A DNA stretch of 64,000 nucleotides from Rhinopomastus cyanomelas (GCA_013400115.1 VXBP01001155.1:372001-436000); one strand, 5' to 3'; positions 23,488 through 36,581 are shown, counted from the stretch's first letter. A program made the numbers and translations. The notes: a model not told the origin generated them from the letters alone.

Positions 23488-23575
23488 ATAGGATAGGATG
23501 GGATGGGATAGGATAGAATGGAATAGAATAGAATATTTATATTGGAAGTGATCTACAACCATCTATATTCCAATG
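23488..23575 (-). mobile_element. Older CR1 end with pentamer tail
   Basis: TATAGGATAGGATGGG... grading into GAATAGAATAGAATA, then TTTATATTGGAAGTGATCTA and CAACCATCT, which matches the reversed end of CR1-type elements (TTGGAAGGGACCTACAACGATCATCT). Only about 40 bases of body remain. The tail is shared with the left-hand pentamer tract. Confidence 0.5.
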
Positions 23576-24758
23576 GCATATACACCTGTTCTGTATATTC
23601 TAGTGCGTAGTACGTATGTTCGTGTCTATGTGTGTCTGTGCATAAAGGAGAATGAATAATGCTCTATGACAGCAATTCATGGCGTCAGTTTGTATCCATG
23701 TGGTTGTAAATTTGGGAGAAAACAGCACCAGATGCTTGTGCTGCAGTTCATGGAGACCTTGACTGGCTGGAGAAATGTTGGTCCTGAAACACTACTTCTT
23801 CTGATACATGTGTGAGAAAAATTTGAATTGCCCTTAGCAAGGATGAAACTGTACGTTTAAGAAATGTATTGCTAGAGAAAGATGTTGTCCCTGACAGATA
23901 AGGAAAAAGAGCAGTTATTTGTGCATTTTTTCACTCCCCAAATGGACTACTTTTGTACCATAATTCAGAATACAAATCTGTCAGCAACATGACTTCCAAG
24001 CTCTGCGCTGGTTTCAAAGCTTTTAAGATATCCTATAGTCTAAATGAAGGACATCTAAAAATAACTCTAACTCTAGGCTCATGGATAGCTCAGTGGAATA
24101 AACATGCATTTTACAGTAAGTCTCTTTTGCAAATGAGATGAAAGTTTCACAAAGTGGACAGAGTTAGAACCATCAGAGATCTTGCACCCTTCCAGAGCAG
24201 ACTGCGATCCCATGCCATGGGTATTATTTTCTCTTCACATTCACCTTTCTCAAAATGGATATTATTTCCAGTCACTGACAACAGAAATGAAGCAAAAGAA
24301 AGGTATTAAAATTGCTCTGAATAATTTTTCTTCCATAAAAATGAAATAATAGAATCCATTAAAATCATGGAATAAAAGAAAAAACCACGTAGGCAAAAGG
24401 AAAACGAAATTGTGTAACCCTAAGTCCAAATCTCTACTCACCTACCTACCTACCTACTACGTGTAATAGCTGTTTGTCTAACTTGGTCTACAAAGTTCTA
24501 AGATACTACAGTCATCATTGCCAAAGTAATCTGTTACCCCCCTCCTTAGAGTCAGAAACCTTCATGTAATATCTACTGCAGCAGTTTAAAACCGCATTAC
24601 TTGTTGCATCTCTAGTGTGCATGAAGAAAACGTTCAAAAGAACTGTTGCAAACATTCATTTTCATTTTCCAGTAAACTTTATTATCATTGAAAACTGGTT
24701 TTAAGTCACTTCTCCTGCAGCTCTTAAACCCTCCCCAAACTGATGTATTTGTACTTAA
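23576..24758. other. Intergenic
   Basis: No gene seen. A short (TACC)n run lies at 24441-24457. Confidence 0.45.
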
Positions 24759-24976
24759 TCACAGAATCACACACAGAACGTTAGGGATTGGAAGGGACCT
24801 CAAAAGATCATCTAGTCCAATCCCCCTGCCACAGCAGCATCAACTAGACCAAGTCGCACAGGAAAACATGCAGGAGGGTTTTAAACATCTCCCATGAAGG
24901 AGACTCCACAACCTCCCTGGGCAGCCTGTTCCAGTGCTCTGTCAGCCTCACTGTGGAGAAGTTCCTTCTGATATCT
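24759..24976 (-). mobile_element. CR1 3' end, about 0.2 kb
   Basis: TCACAGAATCACACACAGAACG, then AAAGATCATCTAGTCCAATC, CACAGCAGCATCAACTAG, TTTTAAACATCTCCCATGAA and TGTGGAGAAGTTCCTTCTGA. Truncated at the usual 'rear' motif, low divergence. Confidence 0.94.
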
Positions 24977-25672
24977 TTGTTTATTTCCTATAGATACGTT
25001 TTGCACTCAAATGTATTGAATTGCGTCCCATTTATTTCATGCAATTAACTCAATTCCTCAGTGTCATTTGTTTCATCAAGAGTGTGTTCAGTTTATCAAG
25101 GCCATTTTGAGTTCTAATCCAGACATCTACTGTATTTGCAATTCCAGGTTTGTCCAGCCTTAGAAAAGAGATATTTCTGCTCTCTGTGCAATTTTTTTAA
25201 TGCAGATAATGGAGACTGCTAGACTGACCACAAAAACTTATAGACCTTGTATTTGTGCAAGTTCCTGTCTTTATGTTGCTTAACGCTTCACATTTAGTTC
25301 CGTTCAAACACGTGTTTTAACTGTATATTCCTGATCTGTTTATGGAACTGGGATGGAAAACAAAGTGAAAATGTTAAAAAAACAATACATGTCATACTTA
25401 TTTTTCCTTTTCTATCCACACAGCTTTTTATTCTGTCATCAAAAGCTTTTCAATGGACTTGAGAGGGGTTTTTTTTCTTTCCAAAACAACATGTGAAAAA
25501 TCTTACAAGCTTTTAAATTTATTCCAATTTTATTCTAGAAGTGAAGTTAATCTCAACTTGTCTATAAATTATTGAATAATCCTTTTCTCCTTTTACAGAT
25601 GCTTCACTGTATTTTGTCTTTTCTGTCTTTTGGAGCCCGGCTATGATCCATAATGACTAGTTTTTCTAGTAT
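24977..25672. other. Intergenic, nothing recognised
   Basis: AT-rich; no repeats or ORFs of note. Confidence 0.45.
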
Positions 25673-25835
25673 TCACAGAATCACAGAACTTAGGGATTGG
25701 AAGGGACCTTGAAAGATCATCTAGCCCAATCCCCCTGACACAGCAGGATCAGCTAGACCAAGTCACACAGGAACACATCCACACGGGTTTTAAATGTCAC
25801 CAGAGAAGAAGATCCACAGCCTCCAGAGGCAATCC
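25673..25835 (-). mobile_element. CR1 3' end, short copy
   Basis: TCACAGAATCACAGAACTTAG, TTGAAAGATCATCTAGCCC, CAGCAGGATCAGCTAGACC, TTTTAAATGTCACCAGAGAA, then decays at CACAGCCTCCAGAGGCAATC. Confidence 0.92.
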
Positions 25836-28568
25836 TAACCACCCTAAAATAGCAGCCCAGTACAAGTGGAAGGGTCTGATTTCAGTATGAACCTATGTGA
25901 CTAGTTTAAATTAGATACCCAACTATGAAAATGCTAAAATTGAACTAAACATAACCAGCTTTGCCTTCTCCATGCCTTGCTGGATTATTTCCTGAAGATA
26001 CCCTTTCCTTCTTCTGATATTACCCTAGAGATTTCCAACAGGTCTGTCTCCAACCAGTTTCCAGATCTCAGAGTGAACATGTGCATCCTCTATCTTACAA
26101 TGCAAAGTACTTCACACATATGTACACCTGATTCATTCATTTCCTTCTGGTCCCTCTTATGACCCTATTATGAATACCTCTTCCATGCTTCAGGAAACCC
26201 AAGTCCTCTTAGCTGCACCATCTGTGTAGACATATATTTATCTCCAGGATATGTCTGTCCTTGTTCAGCCTTTTACCCTCTCGGATGGGACTGATAAGGA
26301 GACCAGCTGGGACTCAATTCTCTCACTGTCACTTCAAGAGCCTCATTGGTTCTTATGGCTTTCTCTAGCTGGTTCCTGGAGCAGTGGCATCAGCTTCCAA
26401 GTGAATGAGCCACATGGAGGAGGTGTCAGATGGCTGAATGGGCCTCGGAAAGCTCACACAATAGCTCTGATTTGGGCAGAACCTCTCCGCAAGCGTTAGG
26501 TCATACCAACAAATGGATGTATCTGTTACTGAGAGAAGTGAATCACCAACCACTGCCACCTTTCGTTTTCATTTGTGAGCAGAGGTCATGACCCACTTAG
26601 TCATCAGTGTGTGGTTTTTATTCCTTCAGCACTGCTGTTGGTTTCCTACTCATTGCCAAGATTGGTGGTTTTTTTTAAAGCTTGACAGATTGCCAGCTGA
26701 GGGTGAAGCTCCGTCTGCCAGCAACAGTAGATCACAGCCAGCTTTCTCCCTGTGGAAAAATGTGCTCCTTATTCTTTGCTGGGGCTTCCACAGACCTCAG
26801 CGTCTTAGTTGTTGGAATATCTGTATCTAGTGTGCCTGTGAAGTCTTTGCCTTCCCTCGTGTGTCTCAGTCCGTAATCCCTTCGTGTGATTCATCCATTT
26901 GATTTCTAGGAACCGACACATCCGGTCTCTCTGGATTCCTCTATCCCTGAAAATCCAGAGTGTGGCCCAGACAAAAGCATCTGTGCAGAATCCTAATCTG
27001 GATATAGCTTCCTTGAGGGCAGGCAGAGGAAAAGCTGGCCGCTGAGTCAGCTCTAGCAAGGAGAAAGCCTTATGACTCTCTTTTCCACAGCCCTGTAAAC
27101 TCTCAGGATACTGGCTGGTTCCAGTTTCAGTATGAAGTTCAGGTTTGCTGCCATCTGTTGCTGGCTAAGTGATCCCAACCTTTTTACAGAAAGTGAGATT
27201 TCTAAGTCAGTTCCTGATTGAATACTTCAAAGCTGAAATCAGATTTGAAATCAAAATCTGATACCCAGTCAGCTTAGGACCTGAAAATGTTTTTAGTCAC
27301 ATTTTGCTAATCAGCATTTCTCAGGTGGTGCTAGCCCTCATGAAGGCTGTCTCTGAGTCACCATATTTAATATGAGATGGACAGTCTGGACTAAATGTCT
27401 GCGCTTATTTCAAGCACAATGCACTGTCCAGGGTCCCACTGATTCCTGGGACTTACTTCTCCGTTAAGCTCTGCAGCAGTCCCTCTGTACAGCTTGAAGG
27501 CTGCACCTAAACTCCCTACCTGTTCTGAAACTCCTCTACTGGTGCCTTTCATAAAGCAAATGAAGAAAAACCAAGGTAAATAGATTTTGGCAGAGGATGT
27601 GAAGAGGAATCTAAAGGCAAGCTGCAGTTGCATTTGCCGTGAGACATTTGGACTAGCGATACTGCGATTTTTATGTAGTGATTTCTTCCGAGGTCTTCAG
27701 AACAGTCAACTTCAGTTAGTCAACTTCTACTACGGTAACATTTTAAAAGAAAATTCCTTTCAAAGAACCACCTGCGAGCCAGGTCTTACGTATTTGTTGA
27801 CAGAAAAGATTACGAAGACCTAGTCTAGAAAACCTGGGAGTTACTGCTGAACAGTGGCAGAGGACTAGCATTGTGTCAGTCAGAGACCTTGGCAAAGCGC
27901 TGTGAGAGGATTTTATAACCTCAGATTCTAAAGACCCCACCCAGGACTCTCATCGATTATCTGAATGCTGGAGAAGTGATGGCAGAGGAAGATACAGAGA
28001 AAAGCAGGGAAGGGGCGAAGCTGATTTTCCCAGCTTGCTGCGTGGTTACTTTTTACCATCGAATCAGAGATGTGTCAATGACATGGTAGGTTTTCCAGAC
28101 CCGGATGCAGAGCACATTCTCTACTCTTTTCCTGGTGTCATATTTTCCTTCTTGATGATCAGTAGCATATTTTAATCTGGCAGAGTTTTTTTTAAAGCTT
28201 TGGTTACCACATAGCTATCAGCAGCCTTGGAATTCATTTAGGTAAAGGACCAGAATAGCTGTTGCTAAATGTTATTCACAGGCACCAGGCAGAGGGGGAA
28301 AAAAAGCTCTGGTAATTCCAGAAAAAATAGGTTCTGTTCTGCTTGGGTTTTTATAAACTTTCTGGTTAATTTTTAAAAACTTCAGAGTGCTTCTGCATCC
28401 TCCCCTCATTCATTCATGCTCCTATGTTGAAGGTTTGTACTCTAAATAGAATTTCTGGTACAATCTCACTTTTCTTGTCCCTGTCCTATCATACTCATGA
28501 TTTTTCAAACAGGAGCAAAAAGGAACAGGAGTTTTTCTGGATTTCCTTGAACCTGTGCAAACTGCTTG
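25836..28568. other. Intergenic, partly GC-richer
   Basis: The segment near 26250-27060 is richer in GC and CpG than its neighbours and has short open frames on both strands, but I recognise no domain or repeat there. The rest is plain AT-rich DNA. Confidence 0.35.
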
Positions 28569-28853
28569 AGCCAGGCTCTTCTCAATGTCATCTAGTGATA
28601 GGACAAGGGGAAATGGTTGTAAGCTGGAACACAGAAGGTTCCACATCAGTCTGAGAAGGAACTTCTTCACGGTGAGGGTGACAGAGCACTGGAACAGGCT
28701 GCCCAGGGAGGTTGTGGAGTCTCCTTCACTGGTGACATTGAAAATCCACCTGGATGTGTGACTTGGTTTAGGTGATCCTGCTGTGTCAGGGGGATCTGAC
28801 TAGATGATCTTTCAAAGCCCCTTCCAATCCATAATAATTCTGTGATTCTATGA
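28569..28853 (+). mobile_element. CR1 3' end, about 0.28 kb
   Basis: GAGCCAGGCTCTTCTCAATG through TCATCTAGTGATAGGACAAG, GGAACTTCTTCACGGTGAGG, GGTTGTGGAGTCTCCTTCAC to AATAATTCTGTGATTCTATG. 5'-truncated with an intact tail; a small gap removes part of the GTTCCTGTG segment. Confidence 0.94.
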
Positions 28854-31800
28854 CTACTTCAGCTTTCAAAAGCAGCTGCTCCCACACACGCTTTCTGTCT
28901 TGTTCCAGCAACTATTTTGTCAATGTCTATTTTTCTTCTTAGCTTACCACAAGTCTTTAATGCAATATAATCTGTCTTCTGTGTCACTGATGACTTCATG
29001 TTCCTGAAACTCTCACCTTAAGTCCCCATGAAACACTGTTTTAAGTACAGATGAACAGTACTTTTTAGTGGACCTTACAGATTTGTCGTGTTCTGGTTTT
29101 CCTTCAGTCACTTTGACCCTTAATTTGTAATTTCCTTTAGCAAGTCCTTCCCGCCCCATTTTTCCTGGTTATAGAGCGTTTTCTTCTCCACCTTTCCTTG
29201 TTTTCCTTTTTGTTCCTAAGTGATCGAGTATGTTCCCCAACATTTCCAGGACCAAGGACTTGAAACGGACTCATTCAGCCTGGATTCAGTGCTTGTGTAA
29301 GTGGAAACTCCTCTTCCTTTTTATTGCCTTCAGCACAATGGGAGTAAAAGGCTCTTTGTCCTGCTCCTCAGTAAAACTCTGCTGCTTCATTTCTCTAGAG
29401 ACAAATCTAATCCTCTTCCCACTCACAGAGACTTGTGGAGGTGTGGGCTACTTGGCCAGAATGGAAGCAATGAAGGTAGAGCCAGTGTGGGGCATCTGCT
29501 ATAGGAGGTTGTGTTTTACAAGGTTTCCTGGTGTCTCTGCTCCCTTTCAGTCCCAGTGGAGGGTGAAACTCTTCATGTCTTTCCAAACTTCCAGTTCTTC
29601 ATCCCATACAATATTTCCTTTCAGTTCTCACACCAATGTTTTCCATCCCCTTTTCTTTCATTAGCTGCAATGTCCTCATCTCAGCATGACTTTCCTTCCC
29701 TTCCATCTCCTAATACCTTAACTCTGTAAGACAAATTACACTGCTGAGAAGGAATAGCTGTCCCTGCTGCCTGGTGCACTGATCTGCAGCATCACCTCTG
29801 TGCATCACCTCTGCAGCATCACCCACAGAGAAGAAAACCAGGGCAAACCTTTTCCTGTGCCACTCAGGTGATGGGTTGGTTCTGGACCTGTCAGTGTCAT
29901 CAGCTCTGTCCATGATCAGCAAGGCTCTCTGGTGCGGGACAAGTGGTGTGCATGGAGCTCCCTGCTCAGCATGTCCATCAAGGTAAGTGCAGGAAATTCA
30001 TGGGCTAATAATTTCAAGCCAAAGAATAAGGGGAAATAAGTTGCACATCTAATGGCATCACATTTTTATTTTAATATTGTCTCTTACTATATGTCCAGTG
30101 GATTATACTCTTCCTAGTACAATGTGTTAGATGGCCCAAAGTCTTTCTCTTTACTGGTCTGTTTTAGCTGGCAAGATCCTTACAACATCTCAAATGCAGT
30201 ACTTCTTTGGCTTTTCCTAAATGGGCAAAGAGTGAGCTGTAGAGTTTGCAAAACTCTTTGTTTAGGGAAAGACACTGCTTCTCACTTAGCTCTCTTCTGA
30301 TTTTCTTGTTGTGAAAGCAAGGGATTATAAAGTGTGTCTTAGGACCATTTTACAACTATCAGAAAGTAGAGAATGAGAAACACTGCAAGTAAATTTGATT
30401 AAAAACAAAGTATTAAGATTGTCAGATGTAGCTGAATTGTAAGTCAAGGCCATCATCACACCACTGTGTACTTTCTGATTATTGAGTGTATTAAAACTGC
30501 TCTGTCTAAGTGCTAGGTGTCCCAAAGTGTGAAGGAGCAACCCTCACTTCTCTATCTAAAACTTCCGCGCTATGTGCATTTGAAGATGATTGATGACCTT
30601 CACAAAGCATATTAGAGAGACTTATGCAATGCTATCTCAGTTTTCATGATGTAAAGCCAATAGCTGAAGCAACATCTGTCCAGGTGATTTTGATATGTAA
30701 AATGTGCAGTGTTTCAACAATTCTTTCTCCTGGAATCCACAAAAATCATAACCATATGGAATCCGCAGCTGATGCTGGTGTGCCTCTTTAGCCTAGACAT
30801 CCTCTGAGCCAGGTGAAAGTGTGGTGCAATATGGACATCAACAGTGAGAGAGGAGGGCGACCCAAAGAAGAGAAACCTAAAGGAAGGCAATATAACAGAC
30901 TGATGTGCAGAGAGCTAGCGCAGAAAGGAAAGGAGCAAGTTGTTATTCACGTCCAGCAGGGGAAAAAACAAGGGAATAGAAAAAACCAGCAGACGTTCAT
31001 GTCAGACGCTGGAAAAGTTACTAAAATAAAGTTGGTGAATCAGTGGAAGTAGGTGCTTGGAGGTTAGGAAGCATAGGTACAGCATATATTTATAGCTGGA
31101 AGGTGTATTTAGGCTAGAATTAGAGAGTATAGCTGGTCTCATTATACAGCACTAATCCTTCTAATCTTATTTTTCTATGATTCTATTTTTTAAAATGAAA
31201 CAGTACTTCAGTGTTTGGCCATGACTCACTCACTATTGGAATAATTTCGGAAAAGCCTTAAATGCTATATTTAAATGTGACTTTGAAAATCATGTATCTG
31301 TACAGAAACTTACTATCCCTGCTGAGGACACTACTGTATTAGCTTTCTATGTGCTCTGTTCGAGTTCCTCTCTCAGTGGAACTAGGCAGGATTGGAATTG
31401 GTCAGAGTAAAATTTGAAGACCTTGTCCCACCCAAGGTGTCTCTCATGTCATTCAGGTGGGGCTGAAGGGGCTGTACCCGGATGACATTGCAAGCTGGCA
31501 CATCGAAGTGAGCTGTACTGGCAAGGTGAGCACTGAAGAGACCCTTTGCAGAGGGATGTGCAGCGCTTACAGACAGGGTGCTGATGGCACAGAAGAACAC
31601 ATGGCATCATTCACAGATTTGGCAGACAGGGTGGGTTTTTGCAGCGGTGAGCTCGCTGCCATGCATTACTCCCTGGACGCTGGGGTGTGCCTGGCTGAAT
31701 CCCACCTCGAGGATGCCTGGAAGTGCTGCTGCAGGCAGCAGTGCTGCCACAGGATGGAGCGACCTGCCTGAAACCATGAAACTTGGCTGATGTGTTTCAC

Positions 31801-32006
31801 ACTGCAAATTTAAAACAGAAATCTGAATCTGGCAAAAATGTAAGCTGTTTCTGGATGTGTCTCAGCAAGAGACAGCTTCTCGCAGGGAGCAGGCAGAAAA
31901 GAATGAAGAATTCCATATTAAAAACCCCAAAATATTCTGCAGCAGTGGCAAATTGTCAAGAAGCCTATTGAAATCTATTGAGGGCCTGTTATGCTCATCA
32001 GTGTTG
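28854..32006. other. Intergenic
   Basis: No host gene recognised. A GC-richer open stretch at 31457-31771 is open on both strands and matches nothing I know. Small CATCACCTCTG-type duplications lie near 29788-29825. Confidence 0.35.
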
Positions 32007-32050
32007 CTTTGCTACAACTCAGTTGCAGCTACAACTGAGTTGTAGCAAAG
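32007..32050. repeat. Perfect 19-bp inverted repeat (hairpin)
   Basis: CTTTGCTACAACTCAGTTG at 32007-32025, loop CAGCTA at 32026-32031, and the exact reverse complement at 32032-32050. Flanks stop pairing at once. It is too short to be a typical miRNA precursor and is not part of a repeat I recognise. Confidence 0.85.
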
Positions 32051-32638
32051 GAAATCACTTTCCAGGGCTTTCTGAATTATTATTTCATTCAGGGTATGAT
32101 CTACATTCTACTTCTTAAACTCAGTATTTTCCACTCTTTTTTTCAAAGCGGGGTCCACCCATGTGCAGATAAAATGAACATGGAACAAAAGTAGAGTAAG
32201 ACAATATCTTGACCTAACACAAAAGAATTTATCTCTCTGTGTGACTGTGAATTAAACTGCTGTTAGAATTCAAGAGATGTGCAGCTTCCAGGAGATGGTG
32301 CTGTCGTACTTCAGCTGCTCTCTGACTTCCTCCCAGGATGTCCGTTCAGATTTCCAGCTCTGATGAAAGCTTTCTTTTTCTCTCTGACTCTTCAGAAATG
32401 CAGGAGCCACTCTCTCCACAGACGTTTCCCTCCTCTCTGTGAAGCTGAGTCTTTCTGAAGCCAGAGAAAAATTAAAACAAAAACTGAGCACAAACACTGT
32501 CTTTCCATTGCTGTGGAGACCAACAAAGATGACTACCAAGTAATCAGATGTAAGATCAAGCTATTCATTTTGGAACTGGCTTAAGCCAGGTTTGAATTAA
32601 GTTCTGTTTCAGTTAAGCTGATTCTGAAGGTACTGGTC
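32051..32638. other. Intergenic, nothing recognised
   Basis: An 89-codon minus-strand open frame (32270-32539) has no recognisable domain. No repeats seen. Confidence 0.4.
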
Positions 32639-32876
32639 TATAGGACGAGGGGCAGTGGGTGTGAGCTGGAACAGAGGAGGTTCCATATAAATATCAGAAA
32701 AAACTTCTTCACAGTGAGGGTGATGGAGCATTGGAACAGGCTGCCCAGGGAGGTTGTGGAGTCTCTGGAGACGTTTAAAAGCCACCTGGACATGTTCTAG
32801 GTGATCCTGCTGTGGCAGAGGGATTGAACTAGATGATCTTCCGAGGTCCCTTCCAATCCCTAATGGTTCTATGATA
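32639..32876 (+). mobile_element. CR1 3' end, about 0.24 kb
   Basis: ATAGGACGAGGGGCAGTGGG, GAGCTGGAACAGAGGAGG, AACTTCTTCACAGTGAGGG, then a shortened region around TGGAGACGTTTAAAAGCC, ending CCCTAATGGTTCTATGAT. Small internal deletions near GGACATGTTCTAGGTGATCC. Confidence 0.93.
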
Positions 32877-34138
32877 TCAGAAGTTTTAGTCTACGCTGGC
32901 CGTTAGTTTAATCCGGATTTTCGACCTAACTTCTCTTTGCTTTGAGAGCATCATCCACTGGTAGTTAAAAGAGTCAGCTCTGGAGTCACGCTAGTCTTGT
33001 AATAAATGGGATGCAGACAAAGCCTCCAGGTGAGCTGCCAGGAAGGCAGGACCTGAGCTGCGATATTCCTGGGGAGCTGAAGCCAGGACTTCTCCTCTCC
33101 CCATCTCCAGGACGTATCCTTGATTCATGGCTTTGCACACCTGGGTGGTGCAGCCTGCAGTAGAGACTCTTTGGGTATAGGACGGCTAATCCTACACCCA
33201 GGGCACTGCAGATGTGGGAGGTCTGTAGATATTGGAAAGGCTCCGTATCTCTCTGCAGCGTGCCACCCTAACTTTTTCCATGAGCGTTGCAGGAAAACAG
33301 GAGTCCTGGACGTGATCCAGTATCTAAATTTCTATTCGCTTTGTGTAGATAATTTAGAGCTGTGTTTTGGGGGTTTTCTTCTCTTTTTTCCTTCTTTAAC
33401 TACACAAATACTGTAGCAAAACATGCAAGACTTAGGTGCACGGTCTAGAAATCAGTATTTCCAGATTTCACCACCACTAAGAGGTCAGCAGTAGTGTCCA
33501 CAGAAAACACTGAAATGACTCCGAAAAAAACACTGAAAAATGCAAGGCCTTAAGAAATCACTTTTAAAAATCAAACACTTGATCATGCTTTTTACTGAAA
33601 AACTGTAACTAAAACAACAGAACAGTTTTCTCAGAAAATTTTGCATTCTGAAAATCGTATTTTTTTCTGGGAGGCTTTCAATGTCAGCTTTTTCACTTGG
33701 TTTAACAGTGAGTTTCTGAGTCTGCCTGACCTTGAGCAAACTCTTAAGCTGCTAGTTACCTGAGTGACTTCCCTCTGTTCTAGGAAAGGGACTGTGGAAA
33801 GATAATGAAGCTTCTCTGAAGTGTTTTTCTGGGGGCATGTTTAGCAGAAACAGAAAAGCTGTATGCCCTACAACTACATTTGCAGTGTTTATTCCTTCTG
33901 CATCTTTTCACATCTTGTTTAATGCAAAAGTGCCTCGAATGTCATCTTTTGCAAAGGCAATAGTTGGGACCATGTTCACGTAAGAGTGTTACTCTGCAGC
34001 AACAAACATTGTCCAAGTCAGGTTTCCTTTCCACTAGGCTGTCTAGAACCTGTATATGAGACTGATTTGTACCTGACTATCAACCTCATGAATACTCACA
34101 GAAACACATGTTGCCTGAGAAGGGATGCTGCCTGGTGC
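32877..34138. other. Intergenic, nothing recognised
   Basis: No gene or repeat recognised. Confidence 0.4.
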
Positions 34139-34574
34139 TCTGATGATGAAGGGAGTAGAGCATCTCCCTGATGAGGAAAGGGTGAGGGAGCTGGGTCTCG
34201 TTAGCCTGGAAAAGAGGAGACTGAGGGGTGACCTTGTTAATATTTATAAACATGTGAAGGGTGGGTGTCAGGAAGAGGGAACCAGGCTCTTCTCAGTGGC
34301 ATCCAATGATAGGACAAGGGGCAATGGGTGTGAGCTGGAACAGAGGAGGTTCCACATCGATACAAAAAGGAACTTCTTCCCAGTGAGGGTGATGTAGCAC
34401 TGGAAGGGGCTGCCCAGGGAGGTTGTGGAGTCTCCTTCTCTGGAGAAGTTTAAAACCCACCTGTACATGTTCTTGTGTGACTTTGTCTAGGTGGTCCTGC
34501 AGTGGTGTGGGAATTGGAGTAGATGACCTTTCGAGGTCCCTTCCAACCCCTAATGTTCTGTGATTCTGTGATTC
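34139..34574 (+). mobile_element. CR1 copy, about 0.44 kb
   Basis: Starts at CTGATGATGAAGGGAGTAGA (CR1 ORF2 'MMKEVEHLP' region) and continues through GAGGAAAGGGTGAGGGAG, GACTGAGGGGTGACC, ATTTATAAACATGTGAAGG and AACTTCTTCCCAGTGAGGG to TTCTGTGATTCTGTGATTC. The plus frame 34125-34397 reads EHLPDEERVRELGLVSLEKR, the ORF2 C-terminus. Ends in the CTGTG tail variant. Confidence 0.95.
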
Positions 34575-36030
34575 ATGCTTTCTGAAGGCTTTGTAAAAGC
34601 TGTAAAATGCCAATGAGCAAGCTGGTTGTGTGAGTGTACAAGCATACATGCTGCTCTTCTTGTAAGTATTTTGTGGGGTGAGACTGATCTCTACTGCAAA
34701 TCTCTTTCCAAACTCTTGGAAAGGAAGAGTAGTTCCATTTCAGAGACACCCACTGGATTCACAGACAAAATAATGCAAGAACTTTGCAAACCTCTGGGGC
34801 AGAGAAAAAGCTTGGGTCAGGATTTCTTGCTGTCTGGTTGCTGCAGGCATTGGTAGGGACTGATGCTCTCACTTTAGTAGTAGATGTTAGACACACCTTC
34901 AGCATTACCAAGGCAAAAGCTTTGTGAAGCAGTGGAATGATTTATTTACAACATTTTGGGCCTGGCAATGACTTGGGACATCTTTCTTATAGAGATCCAG
35001 ATTTGCGTATCTCTGAGATTTTACAGAAATTCCTCCCAGCTAGAGCACATGTACTGAAGTTAAAAGGGTTTTCTGAGGGGTCTTCTCCATGTTGAACTTT
35101 CCTTTCATCACCTTTGCTGCTGAGTGTACAAGACCCTTGCTGTACAAGCTCGTTGTTTTGTTCTTTCCAAGGCTGAGGACTTCTCTACAAGCTCGGTTAG
35201 TCTAAACAAAGCTAGACAGCAATTCTAAACATCATTCCAAAGCAGCTCACTGTTACCTGCTAAAGTTCACCTAACATTCTATTCATCTATTAACCTTTAA
35301 TAAAAATCCTCCCAGCTCACTCTTTTTTCTCACATAGATGAGACTAGAGAACAAACTGTAAAAGGTAAAACTGAAAACTGAACAAAAAGTGAGTTTAAGG
35401 CTGCTTATATATACAAGATGGTTCACTTTTTTCCAACAAAATATTTGATTTTTGAGACAAAAAAAAACAAACTGGAAAATCCAATGTACCTGGTTTTCTG
35501 TAAAGTCTCTGATTCAATGGAAGGGTTTGATTCCAGAATAAAGATATGAACATTCTCATCAGTATGAGAAAATTGATTAAAGACAAGAGTTATAAGTAAC
35601 TTATGTATTTAGTAGTGAGAATCAGCTGTATTATCTTCTTGGAAACATCTTAAACCTAGGTATCTTGAAGAACTGGAGCTTTTTATTTTAAGATTAAAAC
35701 TTAATATTATTTTAATGTTACTATATTGGTTTAAGGTTAAAAATACTTTCAGTGATACAAAACAATTTACAAAGTTCTTGGTTTTACATTTTTAATCTCT
35801 GTATCATTTTTTTTTCTTTGACCTTTGATAATTCTTCAGGGGACATTTGTGACTCAGAGTAATACTTGTTATTCTGGGTCTTTCTTCACCTGACCTTATG
35901 TTTTTGTAAACACATTGCAAGATGGAGAACTATGGAGACTGACCTAGATAGACATCAGTAGAGATACCACAAGGGTGCAAACTGTGTTCCCTGCTTTAGA
36001 TAACAGTACAGTACAGAATAGGAGACATTT
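34575..36030. other. Intergenic, nothing recognised
   Basis: AT-rich; no ORF, repeat or RNA gene recognised. Confidence 0.45.
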
Positions 36031-36581
36031 TCACAGAATCACAGAAGGTTAGGCTTTGGAAGGGACCTTGAAAGATCATCTACACCAATCCCCCTGTGAT
36101 GGCACGACCACCTAGATCAAGGAACATGTCCAGGTGGGTTTTAAACACCTCTAGAGAAGGAGACTCCACAACCTCTCTGAGCAGCCCCTTCCAGTGCTCT
36201 GTCACCCTCACTGTGAAGAAGTTCCTTCTCATATAGATGTGGAACCTCCTCTGTTCCAGCTCACACCCATTGCCCCTTGTCCTATCGTTGGGTTCCCCTG
36301 AGCAGAGCCTGGTTCTCTCTTCCTGACACCCACCCTTCACATATTTATAAACATTAATGAGGTTACTCCTCATTTTCTTTTCTCCAAGCTAATGAGATCC
36401 AGCTCCCTCAGCCTTTCCTCATCAGAGAGATGTTCCACTCCCTTCATCATCTGTGTGGCTCTGTGTTGGACTCTCTCCAGGAGTTCTGTATCCTTCTTGA
36501 ACTGAGCGGCTCAGAACTGGGCACAACACTCCAGATGCCATCTCACCAGGGCAGAGTAGAGGGGGAGGAGAACCTCTCTGT
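36031..36581 (-). mobile_element. CR1 copy, about 0.55 kb
   Basis: TCACAGAATCACAGAAGG at the left, then the reversed CR1 through GAAGAAGTTCCTTCTCAT, CATATTTATAAACATTAATG, GCCTTTCCTCATCAGAGAG, CCAGATGCCATCTCACC and AGGGCAGAGTAGAGGGG. The minus frame 36080-36373 is the ORF2 C-terminal end (NVYKYVKGGCQEERTR). Confidence 0.95.

Noticed and set aside
29230..29664. A 144-codon plus-strand gene
   Set aside because: The composition is that of T/C-rich non-coding DNA, several overlapping frames are equally open, and no domain is seen.
32007..32050. A microRNA precursor
   Set aside because: The stem is only 19 bp and pairing stops immediately outside it, shorter than usual precursors.
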